From Gigantopelta aegis (lineage: Eukaryota; Mollusca; Gastropoda; Neomphalida; Peltospiridae), in the NCBI RefSeq assembly GCF_016097555.1, contig NC_054706.1:72370380-72434379 (forward strand): a stretch of DNA of 64,000 nt, given 5' to 3'. The notes beneath the pieces were generated by a model. The model was given only the letters and a program-made list of their open reading frames with translations. It had not been told where the DNA came from and ran no database searches. The position numbers and the translations under genes are program-made. Position 1 is the first letter of the stretch; every line of letters starts with the position of its first letter. Below are positions 44,873-54,429 of this stretch, piece after piece.

Positions 44873-45978
44873 CTGTCTGATATCGAACAACGTCTGCTTC
44901 TGGAATCCACGAATTGTACTTCTTAGGCCAGTGAAACCATTGCACCAACACTTCTTTCTGTTTGTTACGAGTTCTCTTTTTTATGATATCTTGGATACGG
45001 TACAGTTGATCAGGATTCTCAGTCACCTTTTGAAGTTCAGCTGCATAGAATGTCCCTTCAATGGGATCGCCACCCCAGTCCTTTAATTTGTACAAGTCAT
45101 GGCTTTGAGACCAGTATCTCCTTTCAATGGTAAATATTTCACCAGACCATTTTTCTTGGTATTCCCGGTCAAATGTACCGCGAAGATGACTGACTCTTAC
45201 TTTGTCACCCACGCTAAAGGTAAACTTTGTCTTTTTGTGGATTACCTTTTTAGGTTTGATCAGGTACTGAGACAGGCGGACCTCTTCTTCATTCGTTTGA
45301 TTGACACTGGCTGGTGTTTGACCTAACATTCGATGCTTGGTGTGGTTATAACTATAGACGACTTTCTCTAGAACATCCATGTACTTGTAAGTAAAGTTTT
45401 TTAACATGTAGCGATAGAGACGCATTTTGATGGTTTCAATGACCCGTTCGGCATAACTTGCTTTGGTTTCATTGAGAGCAAACAGCTGTGTTATGCCATG
45501 CGACTTCAACAATGCTTTGACCTTATGGTTCTTGTATTCTGACCCTGAATCGGACTGAAACAGTTTGGGTTTTCTGGACTCTAATTTCCAGAATTCTGTC
45601 AAAGTCTCTACCACGTCGTTCCCACTTGAGTGGTAGCACCCACAAGTACCTGGAGAACAGGTCAATGATCATCATGAGGTATCTCACCCCTTCATTGTAT
45701 TTAGCCAAACTGACCATATCCATTAGATCGGATTGCCAGTGACTGTCTAACCCTTCCACAACATAGGTATTACGTGGAAACTTTCGCCTCACTTGATGTG
45801 TCATGGTATAGGTCTCTTGACCTTTCAACCATGATTTAATACGTGTCAGAGGAATTTTAAATTTACCCTCTGCTTTAACAGCTTGATACAGTTTACTAGG
45901 ACCTGCATAACTCCCAGGATGTTTTACATCATAGTAAATAGACTCTAGGTACCTTTCCCACCGAGACATGGTTCTCAA
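44868..45978 (-). pseudogene. Polinton retrovirus-type integrase with chromodomain
   Basis: This is the rve-family integrase that pastes Polinton DNA into the host. The core shows the first aspartate region ('HWQSDLMDMV'), the second ('FQSDSGSEYKN') and the glutamate helix ('ASYAERVIETIKMRLY'). The C-terminal part ends in a chromodomain ('QLYRIQDIIKKR', 'VQWFHWPKKYNSWIPEADVV'), known for many Polinton integrases and thought to steer insertion by binding methylated histones. The frame looks broken, about once. It is the enzyme class that leaves a 6-bp target duplication, as seen here. Confidence 0.9.
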
Positions 45979-46003
45979 CTGACATACGTGTCACAAAGTC
46001 ATG

Positions 46004-46012
46004 CTATTTATA
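46004..46012 (-). promoter_or_regulatory. TATA box of the integrase gene
   Basis: TATAAATAG on the minus strand, about 26-35 bp before the likely start codons at 45978 and 45969. Confidence 0.6.
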
Positions 46013-46135
46013 AATAACGGAAGGATACAACACAACATTTTATTACTAAACAACAAACATGTAGTACATAAAATATATGACAAAACATACAGTTATGTCA
46101 AAAACATTCAAGTGTCTCACACGTGTTTGAAACAG

Positions 46136-46723
46136 TTAATGTCTGAACACGTTATTCACATGGGGACATCTCGGGGACAGTCTGTAATGTTCCATCACTG
46201 GGTCGTCCATTCTCTGCCATCGGTAGGCACGTAGTCCACAACAGTAACAGACGACGGCATCGTGATCCCCCGTGTAGAAGAAACCGGCCTTGGCGAGCTC
46301 CCTCAGTTTCTGGCGTAACTGTATGGGCCACCACCCAAATGTCTGCATCCGTGTGTAGACGTGGCGCATTTCGGGACGATGGCAGAACAGGTAACGTCTC
46401 GAACAGCAGTCTTCTTCATCCCAGGAAGCATCTGTGTCACGGGCGGCGTCTGTTTGATCCATGGCTTCTTTGATTTCACCATCTTCATTTTCATCCATAG
46501 TGTCACAGGCAGCATCCGTTTGATCCACACAATCAGTACTCTTCTTCTCATCTTGTTTGCTAGTCACACATTTGATTGTATGTCTTTCTGAACATTTGCA
46601 GACCAAGATGTCGTCCTCGTCGCTACTGCTGCTGCTACTAACACTGCTCGAATATCCCGATGCCATCTTCTTCGTTCCAGATAGAGTGCAACAAGACACA
46701 AGAATGTCAGAATCATAAAACAC
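46136..46723 (-). CDS. BIR-domain (inhibitor-of-apoptosis-like) protein in the Polinton
   Basis: 195 residues from the first ATG; a second in-frame ATG at 46666 ('MASGYSSSVSSS') may be the real start. The first 110 residues are acidic, Ser- and Asp-rich, with a loose repeat around 'DQTDAA'. The last 75 form one BIR zinc-binding domain: 'RMQTFGWWP', 'LAKAGFFYTGDHDAVVCYCC', 'DDPVMEHYRLSPRCPHV'. The zinc ligands follow the C-x2-C, H, C order. BIR proteins of baculoviruses and animals block caspases or bind pro-apoptotic proteins. No RING domain follows, unlike many viral IAPs. The frame looks whole. A role in delaying host-cell death is inference. Confidence 0.9.
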   Translation of the reverse strand: MFYDSDILVSCCTLSGTKKMASGYSSSVSSSSSSDEDDILVCKCSERHTIKCVTSKQDEKKSTDCVDQTDAACDTMDENEDGEIKEAMDQTDAARDTDASWDEEDCCSRRYLFCHRPEMRHVYTRMQTFGWWPIQLRQKLRELAKAGFFYTGDHDAVVCYCCGLRAYRWQRMDDPVMEHYRLSPRCPHVNNVFRH

Positions 46724-46777
46724 GTCTGTTCTCTAGCACAGTCACAAAGCAAATGAAGTGTAAACCATAAATCCATT

Positions 46778-46785
46778 CTTTTATA
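46778..46785 (-). promoter_or_regulatory. TATA box of the BIR gene
   Basis: TATAAAAG on the minus strand, about 55 bp before the ATG at 46723. Confidence 0.6.
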
Positions 46786-46814
46786 CCTTCGAGTTCATCC
46801 AAAACAAAACTCGT

Positions 46815-47354
46815 TCACCACTGGTGACACTCGTTAGGGTTGCAGAAGTTACACTGAAGAAATCCCATCTGGTTTTGATGGTCGTCTTGCATGGCGCAGG
46901 GCACAATCGAGTTCAGCTCTGGTACAAAGTCACACATGACTGTGAAACAGCCTTTCAGTTTCTCCCATTGTTGTAGAGAAAGGAATATTCCCTTCTTCGA
47001 AGGTTTCACGGATTTAGTTTCATCACACCACCACCACTGACGCAGGTCCACCCCAGCAAAGTTCTTGTTGACGCTGACTTGGACGTTGGCACCAAGGTGT
47101 CTGAACAATGTTTCGTCTTTCCCCTGGTTTAATGCTGAAATTGTTTCGTCAATTTGGCTTTTACATCCACACAGTTCGATCCACTGTTTAAGACTAAGGA
47201 CAATACCTCGCTTGGTGGGGAAAGTTTTCCCATTGTCACTGCCAAATTTCCTTATGTGAATAGCAGTGTCCCCTTTCCATAACTTAGCCACCACGTAGAC
47301 GTTAGTTCCAAGTTCTAGACGGCATCTCACTTCATCACTTGTGGAACAGGCCAT
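46815..47354 (-). CDS. Protein with two PC4-like domains, at the right end of the Polinton
   Basis: 179 residues. Two repeats, about residues 10-62 and 90-140, each fit the C-terminal domain of transcription coactivator PC4/p15: 'AIHIRKFGSDNGKTFPTKRG' then 'LSLKQWIEL' in the first, 'LRQWWWCDETKSVKPSKKG' then 'LSLQQWEKLKG' in the second. PC4 domains bind single-stranded DNA as dimers, so one chain with two domains may act alone. The C-terminus has a short Cys cluster ('CNFCNPNEC'). Its promoter lies in the terminal repeat. A role in replication or transcription of the element is inference. The frame looks whole. Confidence 0.8.
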   Translation of the reverse strand: MACSTSDEVRCRLELGTNVYVVAKLWKGDTAIHIRKFGSDNGKTFPTKRGIVLSLKQWIELCGCKSQIDETISALNQGKDETLFRHLGANVQVSVNKNFAGVDLRQWWWCDETKSVKPSKKGIFLSLQQWEKLKGCFTVMCDFVPELNSIVPCAMQDDHQNQMGFLQCNFCNPNECHQW

Positions 47355-47376
47355 CTCTGGATTGCACGTAGATCTG

Positions 47377-47717
47377 ATCGTTTTCGGCGAGCGAATGACA
47401 ATGAAACCGTATCTAGCCTTTTTATACTCTTTCGTGTCAGTCTAAGTAGGTCAGGGGCCGGTCTAAGTAGGTCAGGGCAGGGTCAGTAGGACGTTGCACA
47501 CGGCACAGTAGGCCAGTCTAAGTAGGTCAGGGTCAGTCTAAGTAGGTCGGGGCCGGGTCAGTAGGACGTTGCACACGGTACAGTAGTTCGTGACGTCATC
47601 AAGGTCAAGGCCAGTCTAAGTAGGGCAGGGTCAGTAGGACGAGGTCACGGCCGTGACGTCATTAAGGTCAAGGTCACGGAAAGTAGGTCATGACGCCCAA
47701 CAGGCCTCCTTACTACT
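47377..47717 (-). repeat. Polinton right terminal inverted repeat
   Basis: The inverse of 35634-35974 with only a few substitutions. It leads directly into the PC4-like gene, whose start codon lies 23 bp inside it. Confidence 0.95.
47419..47426 (-). promoter_or_regulatory. TATA box in the right terminal repeat, driving the PC4-like gene
   Basis: TATAAAAA on the minus strand, about 65 bp upstream of the ATG at 47354. It is the mirror of the left-end box, so both ends carry the same promoter. Confidence 0.7.
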
Positions 47718-48577
47718 GATGATAGCGAGCTTCAACCACTGTCAGCTGCAAATGAGACACCAACCCCAACCGGGAAACAGACCACTCAACTGGAAACCGA
47801 GGATATACAGCCGACTATCCCAAGCGATCAGTCGCAATCCTGTTTTAACTCGAGGTAACTACTAAATGTAATTGGTCAAAATTCAATAACAAATAACCAA
47901 TTGCAATATATTCATTTATTATTAACAGGTATTAATTTTAAATATTCCAAAATCATCATTAATAACATATATAACATGTATGGAGGTGTAATTATTTCAC
48001 AACATTATACACATGTATTAAACATTGTCAATACTAAACTAGTAAAATAGCACTGGTTGTTAAAATGGAAATACATCACTCTTAATTATACAGAAATTAT
48101 AATATATTATGACTACAAATCTTCTTTCAGTGAATCCCACAGTTCTCATCAAGATCCATTGCCGATAAACCAGTCAAGCGATTCCTTTGATGGCCAAATA
48201 CCTAGGCACAGTTCCCAATCAGACACTGCAAGCAGAGGGTTATGGTATGCTTTAATGTGCATATGGGAAGCTAACATAACAATGATCCATCTCTTAATTT
48301 TAGAGTGTATTGCCCATTAACATACTTGTTAACAGACTTTCTCTGTGTTTGTTATTTCAGACGTGGCACCAAACGATCTTCGGACAACTCTATCAGGGCT
48401 GGTACAGAGGGACGAACTGGTGTTATGAAGAGGGTGGAGGAAGCCACGTTCTACCTGCAAGCAGAAGATGAAGCAAAAATGAAGCTAATAACCTTACAGC
48501 AGGAGGCTGCAAAATGCAAAAAACAAGCATATCAGGCAAAGCAGAAATACTATGACGAACAATATAGAAAACTATGA
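47718..48577 (+). pseudogene. Harbinger Myb/SANT-type protein, 3' part, three exons
   Basis: The rest of exon 1 (47718-47854) ends at a GTAACT donor. Exon 2 is 48131-48238, behind a 'TTCTTTCAG' acceptor, with a GTTATG donor. Exon 3 is 48361-48577, behind 'GTTATTTCAG', and ends in TGA. The phases fit across both introns. The middle is Ser/Thr/Gln-rich and low in structure. Exon 3 is a charged helix ('EEATFYLQAEDEAKMKL') that probably forms a coiled coil, as in other Myb/SANT-like Harbinger proteins. The gene cannot give a normal product with the Polinton inside it. Confidence 0.75.
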
Positions 48578-48631
48578 ATCGATTTATGACATGTAATTTT
48601 CTGGTTAATAAATTGATAAAGTAACTGAAGC

Positions 48632-50709
48632 TTACATGAAATTTTGTCTTATGTATCGTTGCCTGAATACATCTCCTCTCACGTCAACCTCTTCATTGGC
48701 TACATGTTGAGGTTGTCCATCTTCATCAGCTGAACCATTGTCTCCAGGCAGCGGATCATTACGCTCCCTGGCAAGGTTATGGAGGCAGACTGTAGCTACC
48801 ACAATAGCCATATTGTGCTGTAGCTGAAAAGTTACAAATGTAACATTGCTCTTATTTGATATCAAAGGAATTAATGTAATGGTAACACTCCAGTTCTGAT
48901 TTTTTAAAATGAAGGGAGTAACCTTCATTAACCCAAAATGTGTAACAATATAATGTCACTTTACGTTTCATATAAGGTACTAAATTGCATACCCTACCCC
49001 CATTTTTAAAAAAGCAGCGTTCATTTGGAATACAGCAATTTAAAGAAATATACTTTTATATATGTATATATTTTATTCGAAAAACATGACCGTGTGTTTT
49101 TGGGTTTTTTTCATTTTGATTAATTCGTTCTATTTTAAATGCGTTTGATAAATCTTTGATCGTAATTAAATTTCGCCCCCCCCCCCAATTTTTTTTTTTT
49201 ATATGTATATCATTTATCGGTCTAGATAATATAATGGTATAATGGGATCTTCCGCCCCAAAACACTTACCATACCAACAATGAACTTTCCATTGATTATG
49301 GGTCGTTAACAATAATGTTGACATATAAGTATTCGTATAAAGCATAGAAAAGGGGCAAAGGCCCTTCATGTATACTAATTTAAATCATCAGTAAACATTT
49401 ATGTGTAAATTATTTTTTGTATTTATAAAAATGAAGCACGCTATGTCTGTTCAAAGCATAAATTAAAGTTACAGTTTGTTTTGTTTAACGACGCTACTAG
49501 ATCACATTGATTTATTAATCATCGGCTATTGGTCGTCAAACGTTTGTTTATTTTCTCACGCAATCAGAGGAAACCCGCTACAGTTTTCTGTTAGTAGCTA
49601 GGGATCTTTTATATGCACTTTCCCACATTCAGGACAGTACATACCACGATTTTTTGTATACCAGTCTTGGGCACTGGTTGGAACGGAAAAAAGATCAATC
49701 GGAGAATTGGGTCCACCGAGCGGGATCGATCCTTCGACCGAAGAATCTCAACCGACTGAGCTAGATCCCGCTCCTAAAGCATAGATTAATTAATGGTTAC
49801 TTTAAAAGGTAATTTTATTGTACTCACCGAACATCGAAGTCGATCGCCAAATGCAACACACGGAAAGCGTCGTTTCCATATTCCAAATGCCCTTTCGATC
49901 ACCGACCTTGTCCTACGTTGGGCAACGTTATAACGTCTTTCCGCTTCAGTATGGACATTCCTAATTGGCGTAAGAAGAAATGACGTGCATGTGTATGCTG
50001 GATCGCCTACCAGGATCCCCCTAATGGTCCTATCTCTATATTGTTGACGTAGCATGGAATTTTCAAAAATCCGGGAATCGTGGGCTGACCCGTACCATCG
50101 ACTAACAACGTTAGTTAAAAGCAGGTTGGAATCACAGACAAGCTGACAGTTTAGGCTATACCAACCTTTCCTGTTAATAAATCGTGCAGCATCATCTCCA
50201 CCAGGGTTGATAATCGGAACATGAGTGCCATCGATAGCTCCAATAATTCCCGGCATTTGCGCTATGTCAAAAAATCCCTGCATAACAGCTGTTCTTGCTT
50301 GAAGGTTGTAGGGAAAATGCACAAAATTATGTTTCACACTACAAATGGCGTCAGTTACACGATGAATTGCCTGACAGCAAGCTGATTGAGAAATGCTAAG
50401 TGTATCGCCGACTGCTTTCTGGAATGAACCACATGAATAGAACCGAACCGTGATGGCCAACTGCAATGCTGGTGTTAACGCGCTGCTTCTCCTTGTGGGG
50501 TGGGTTATATCCAAACGGATGGTTTCCATTAGATGCACAAAAGTATCTTTACTAAGTCTAAATCTACCGATAAAATTCTCATCTGAGTATTCCTCAAGTG
50601 GGTTAAATCGGTCCCTAAATATACGTAACCGTCTTCTTTCTTGCATTTCATCAGCCTCTTGCTGAGCAATTTGAAATAAAGCGACGATGTCTATTACTGT
50701 GTGCAACAA
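48632..50709 (-). CDS. Harbinger (HARBI1-like) DDE transposase, two exons
   Basis: Exon 1 is 50709-49828, with a perfect GTGAGTAC donor. Exon 2 is 48823-48632, behind 'TAACTTTTCAG', joined in phase 0, giving about 357 residues, close to HARBI1-like proteins. The DDE nuclease fold is clear: first D in 'IGAIDGTHVPI', second D in 'LVGDPAYTC', E in 'RSVIERAFGIWKRRF'. The second exon carries the family's 'CLHNL' motif. An N-terminal helix-turn-helix-like region ('LSISQSACCQAIHRVT') precedes the catalytic part. No stop or shift is visible, so this gene looks intact. The intron has acquired a SINE1 at 49467-49775. It ends tail to tail with the Myb-type gene, 54 bp apart. Confidence 0.9.
49467..49775 (-). 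mobile_element. SINE1 (subfamily a), full length, in the transposase intron
   Basis: A 14-bp direct repeat, AAAGCATARATTAA, flanks it (49453-49466 and 49776-49789). On the minus strand the tRNA head has box A 'TAGCTCAGTCGGTTGAG' and box B 'GGATCGATCCCG'. It inserted after the Harbinger arrived. Confidence 0.92.
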
Positions 50710-50882
50710 AAATTTCTGTAGTAATGATTAAACGCACGAAAAACAACCCATTACCCGTGTTTAGCAAATCCCATTGTTATTTAATCAGTCGTTTAAACAC
50801 ACGTTTAGGAATGAAAAACGCGCGTTTAGCATTTTGTTATCAAAATACCGTTTTTCGTTAAACGCACGCGTTTAATAAGTTT

Positions 50883-50926
50883 ACACGCGTGTAAGAGAAA
50901 AACAGGCTTCGTAAATTCGGGCCAAT
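50883..50926 (-). repeat. Harbinger right terminal inverted repeat
   Basis: Reads ATTGGCCCGAATTTACG then 'CTCTTACACGCGTGTAA' on the minus strand, the partner of 34964-35000. A MITE-like 'AAGTGACAGACCCTAG' end follows a few bases further out. Confidence 0.75.
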
Positions 50927-51531
50927 CACTTTAAGTGACAGACCCTAGTTTTTAAACACTAAGGAATATTTTTCACTATTAGAGCCGTTAAAGTTACATT
51001 CTCTGGTTACCATATTATAACATTATGTACCAATATGAAATACAAGCACAAATGCACTTTTAAAAAACTCGTGTGTGTTCGCTATGGACGGAGATCGTCA
51101 AAAGTATACGCTCGATTCGTCGTCTGTGCCGCCATAGCTCAGCAAAGCACAAACGACAGCCTGTTGTCAGTTTCAGTTAATACGTGCGTTTGCCGATTTC
51201 AGATTGTAGGGTTCGTCTCAAAAAATTAAAAGAGAAATCTTGCGCTGTACGAAGAACGTTTGGTTGAGGATACGGTACTAGAGTCTTTCGTTAAAACCGG
51301 TTTGATCTTGACAACGTATTATCGACAATCGTACCTTCCTATTTCAGAATTAATATTTTATAAAGTGTTAGTAGAACTTTCAAAGTTTAGTTTGCATAAC
51401 ACATTGATCATGTATATATTTTAAAAATAAAATATACTAAAGTAGACGTTTTTATTTCTTAATTTTACGTGTTAAAATGGACAAATTCAAATAAATATTC
51501 TTTCGTTTGGAAAGGGTAACGTTAGTGGGGG

Positions 51532-51712
51532 GTTGTTTAACGACATCAAAGTTAAAGCATATTGATTTAATAATCATCCGACGCCATACAACCGTAAATA
51601 AAATGTGTTGAGTGCGTCGTTAAATAAAACATATCCTATCCTTCCTTCCATCAGCTGTTGGATGTCTAACATTTGGTAATTTTTACATATAATCTTAGAG
51701 AGGAATCGGGTG
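51532..51712 (-). mobile_element. SINE1 fragment with a nested SINE tail
   Basis: A subfamily-a 3' part on the minus strand is interrupted at about 51579-51649 by the 3' end of a subfamily-b SINE1 in plus orientation ('GCCATACAACCGTAAATAAA' to 'CCTTCCTTCC'). The break is at the same 'AATCATC' position as in the nested case at 20684. Confidence 0.7.
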
Positions 51713-51867
51713 CATATGCAGGGGGAGGGTATTGGAGGTCGAAACCCTTACTTGCCCAAGCTTAAAAAAACCTGAAATGTATTTTCTGGGGGACCATGGC
51801 CCCATATAAACTTCGCTCAACACAGTCTATAACCCCAACCCCGCTGAAATCCCTGCACACGCGCCTT

Positions 51868-51992
51868 GGAAACCCGCTATATTTTGTTTTTAGCAAGGGA
51901 TCGTTTATATGTACCATCCCACAGACAGGATATCACATACCATGGTCTTTTATATACCCGCCGATGGGGATCGATCCTAGACTGACCGCGCA
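51868..51992 (-). mobile_element. SINE1 internal fragment
   Basis: Holds 'GGTACATATAAACGATCCC', 'CCTGTCTGTGGGATGG' and the box B region 'GGATCGATCCCC' on the minus strand. Ends are eroded. Confidence 0.65.
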
Positions 51993-52524
51993 TTTCCAAA
52001 AAACACCTTTTTAGGTCTAAATAATTAATAAAAATAACACAGTCTTGAAAAATGTTACGTAAATCGAACACAGTACCCTCTTTCTCTACCCCTAGACCGT
52101 TACGTAATTAGTAATACCCCTTACATGTAACGCGTATGCCAACAGCTGGCCACTGAAAATTTCAAGGCAAATCCCCCACCCACCGACCTCTGGAAAGGCG
52201 TTATACCATACCTCTATGGATATAAATATGTTTTGGAGATATGAGACGACCCCTCAATCAAGACAGTTAAATTTGTTCAAAAATTGCGAAATCTCACATG
52301 ATCTCTTGTTGGGGAATTCCACACTTGTGATAAGCCAATGAAAACCGAGATCGGTACGAGCCCGTCAAAAGTGTCCCACTTTCAAAATACTGGCTTTGTT
52401 TTTGACCTGGATAAGCCAGCGTAGTGAAACCAATGCGGAGTGCGGCGTCATATATGCACCAAACGTAATTGGATTTCTGGTCTATATGCTTAAATAATAA
52501 AAAAATATTCCGGATATAGCCGCT

Positions 52525-52850
52525 TTAATGATCACTGAAATCAAACTTTACTTATATTTTATTGTTTAGCTTATGTATTTCCGTACAATCGAAGTTTTTC
52601 TTGTCATCCTGGTGTTTCCAATACCACACAATACATTATTTATATTTTTAAAAACGAAATTGCGTCTGAGTAGTAATAGGTATGGAGTCGAATTTTAGCC
52701 TATTTTTAACGGTATTTAAACGTTTCAACTTCACATACTCTTATTTCACTCTCGTGTAACGTTATCCAAATGTGTTACAGGTTTGTAACTTGCCAGACGT
52801 AGTGTCCATTTTTACGGGTTGCAACTAGGGTCTGTTCTTTTAAGGAAATA
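52525..52850. mobile_element. MITE-like element, 'ACAGACCCTAG' family
   Basis: Shares with 981-1348 the motifs 'TATTTTATTGTTTAG', 'TAATACCACA' and the end 'GGGTTGCAACTAGGGTCTG'. The left end is diverged. Confidence 0.55.
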
Positions 52851-53400
52851 GTCATCAATGTCAACAAGACCAAAAAACTAACAAACAACATAGTATATTT
52901 TTAAGAAATCAACAAAGAAATTATATCGCATATAACAGCAATAACATCCTACATCAGTAAAGTATATGCAGTGTTGTTTATGAGCAGTGAATGTGGACAC
53001 ATTTGGGCAGCATCATCCTTTAAAATCAATATTTCTCTAAAACAAAAATGTGACTTAGATCGTTTTTCTTGTGAACTCTTCGTATTCCTTCTTTCGATGT
53101 CCGTTATACAAATGCGTTGTTAATCATTATTGCCTACAACATTATCTTTAGAAAGCTACTGCTCTGAAACACAAACATATTTTGAGTAAATATAGATTAT
53201 CTTCACATAATCTGTTTGTTAAAACAGGCAGATACCACAGTGTTGACAGCTGGTGAACGTTCAAAGTGTACCCAACGTTTTATTTCATTCCAGTTAACAC
53301 TGCCAGTCCTACTATTGGTGGTATTTTCGTGAAAGTCTTTAATGTCATAAAAATGTTGTTTCATCTGGCCATTAAATTCTTGTAATTTAATTTCAATTAG

Positions 53401-53703
53401 TTAAAGTTTGTTTGTTTTGATTAACGACACCACTAGAGCACATTGATATATTAACTATCGGCTATTGGGTGTCAAAAATTTGGTAATTCTGACTCATAGT
53501 CAATAGAGGAAATCCGCTACATTTTCTTAATGCAGCAAGGGATTTTTTATATGTATTTTCACACAGACAGGAAACACCAGTTGCGGTGCATTATTTGGAA
53601 CTAGAATAAATCAAATTAGTTGAACGGATCCACTGAAGTGGTTCGATCCTGCGACGCAAGCACCTCAAGCGAGCGCTCAACCGACTGAGCTAAATCCCGC
53701 CCC
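53401..53703 (-). mobile_element. SINE1 (subfamily a), full length with target duplication
   Basis: A 14-bp duplication TTAATTTCARTTAG flanks it (53387-53400 and 53704-53717). The head on the minus strand has box A 'TAGCTCAGTCGGTTGAGCG' and box B 'GGATCGAACC', the clearest tRNA signature in this window. Confidence 0.92.
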
Positions 53704-53734
53704 TTAATTTCAGTTAGAGTAAGTGTCATTGTAG

Positions 53735-53945
53735 CAACTACTATTGTGCTTGAAACATGTGCGGTGTCCTACTCAAATAGGATGATAGTTTTGGTGCGGA
53801 ACTACAGTAGCCAAAGATGCTACACGCTATGTCTGAAATGAGCAGCTTCATCCCCAATTTACTTTGAGAGTAAGGGCTGGTAGTATTTGTTGGTTGAAAA
53901 GCTGCTTGTGGCAATTTTAGCGACATATGTTATACTATGGGACAC
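53735..53945 (+). repeat. Dispersed repeat, 'TGAGCAGCTT' family
   Basis: Matches the reverse complement of 7150-7640 in patches, including 'GTGCTTGAAACATGTG' and 'CTGAAATGAGCAGCTTC'. This independent copy shows that the sequence is a dispersed repeat. Confidence 0.5.
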
Positions 53946-54084
53946 AGTTTGTTAAGTAGAAACATCACTAGGTGAGCCTACATTGATGATCTTCGATCCC
54001 ATATACCTTTGTACATCAGAAAGAGATAAACTCAACCGTGTAGATAGTATTTTGGATAGGGCAGGAGCGATCCTCCACTTCCTT

Positions 54085-54310
54085 AAAAGTGACAGACCCT
54101 AGTTTTTTGCACTATTAGACCAATTTTGATAACTGAAATAGGACATTGCATAGATAATATTGTTTAGATTATCCATTTCCGTACATCAGAAGTGTTTCTG
54201 GTCATCCTGGTGTGTCTAATACCACGAAATGATTTTTTTTTTAAATGCACGTACCTTTGAGAAGTTATGGCTATGGAAACGAGTCTACTATTTAAGTGTT
54301 ATTAAACCGT
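54085..54310. mobile_element. MITE-like element, partial
   Basis: Begins 'AAAAGTGACAGACCCTAG' and continues with the 'GTTTCTGGTCATCCTGGTG' and 'TAATACCACGAAATG' motifs shared with 981-1348. The right end is replaced by unrelated DNA near 54310. Confidence 0.6.
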
Positions 54311-54429
54311 TTCAACGTCCCCATACACAATTGCTACGAGTCTCCCCTGGGTTGTCATGCCACGATCTGAACAGATCAGGCCCTTTTAAGGGCCCTATGG
54401 GCAACCTAGGAAAACAATTTCAACGCCAT

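Larger units (their letters stand above)
35634..47717. mobile_element. Polinton (Maverick / adintovirus-type) element, 12.08 kb
   Basis: A virus-like fossil. Its ends are AGTAGTAAGG and the exact inverse, with inverted repeats of about 341 bp. The 6-bp GATGAT at 35628-35633 is duplicated at 47718-47723, the target duplication length known for Polintons. Parts: ATPase, adenain-type protease, major capsid protein, a minor-capsid candidate, a membrane protein, chromodomain integrase, small structural-type proteins, a BIR protein and a PC4-like protein. I see no family-B DNA polymerase. About two of the frames look broken. The two terminal repeats differ at only some eight or nine places by eye, so insertion was recent. 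It lies inside a Harbinger gene. Confidence 0.95.
34964..50926 (+). mobile_element. PIF/Harbinger transposon, host of the Polinton
   Basis: The left end ATTGGGCCGAATTTCTC and the inverted right end ATTGGCCCGAATTTACG match in most positions. Both are followed inward by 'CTCTTACACGCGTGTA', which defines the terminal inverted repeats. Without the Polinton (12.09 kb with its target duplication) and one SINE1 the element is about 3.55 kb, a normal Harbinger size. It has the usual two convergent genes: a Myb/SANT-type gene on + and a DDE transposase on -. I could not see a clear 3-bp target duplication, so the outer ends are certain only to a few bases. Confidence 0.85.
50927..53400. other. Repeat-rich stretch without a host gene
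   Basis: Contains a MITE-like end at 50932, nested SINE pieces (51532-51712, 51868-51992) and another MITE (52525-52850). 52000-52520 and 52850-53390 show nothing I can identify; no coding exon is recognisable. Confidence 0.45.

Noticed and set aside
53640-53703. Possible tRNA gene on the minus strand
   Set aside because: Box A and box B are present, but the sequence continues into a SINE1 body with a target duplication on each side; it is the SINE head.
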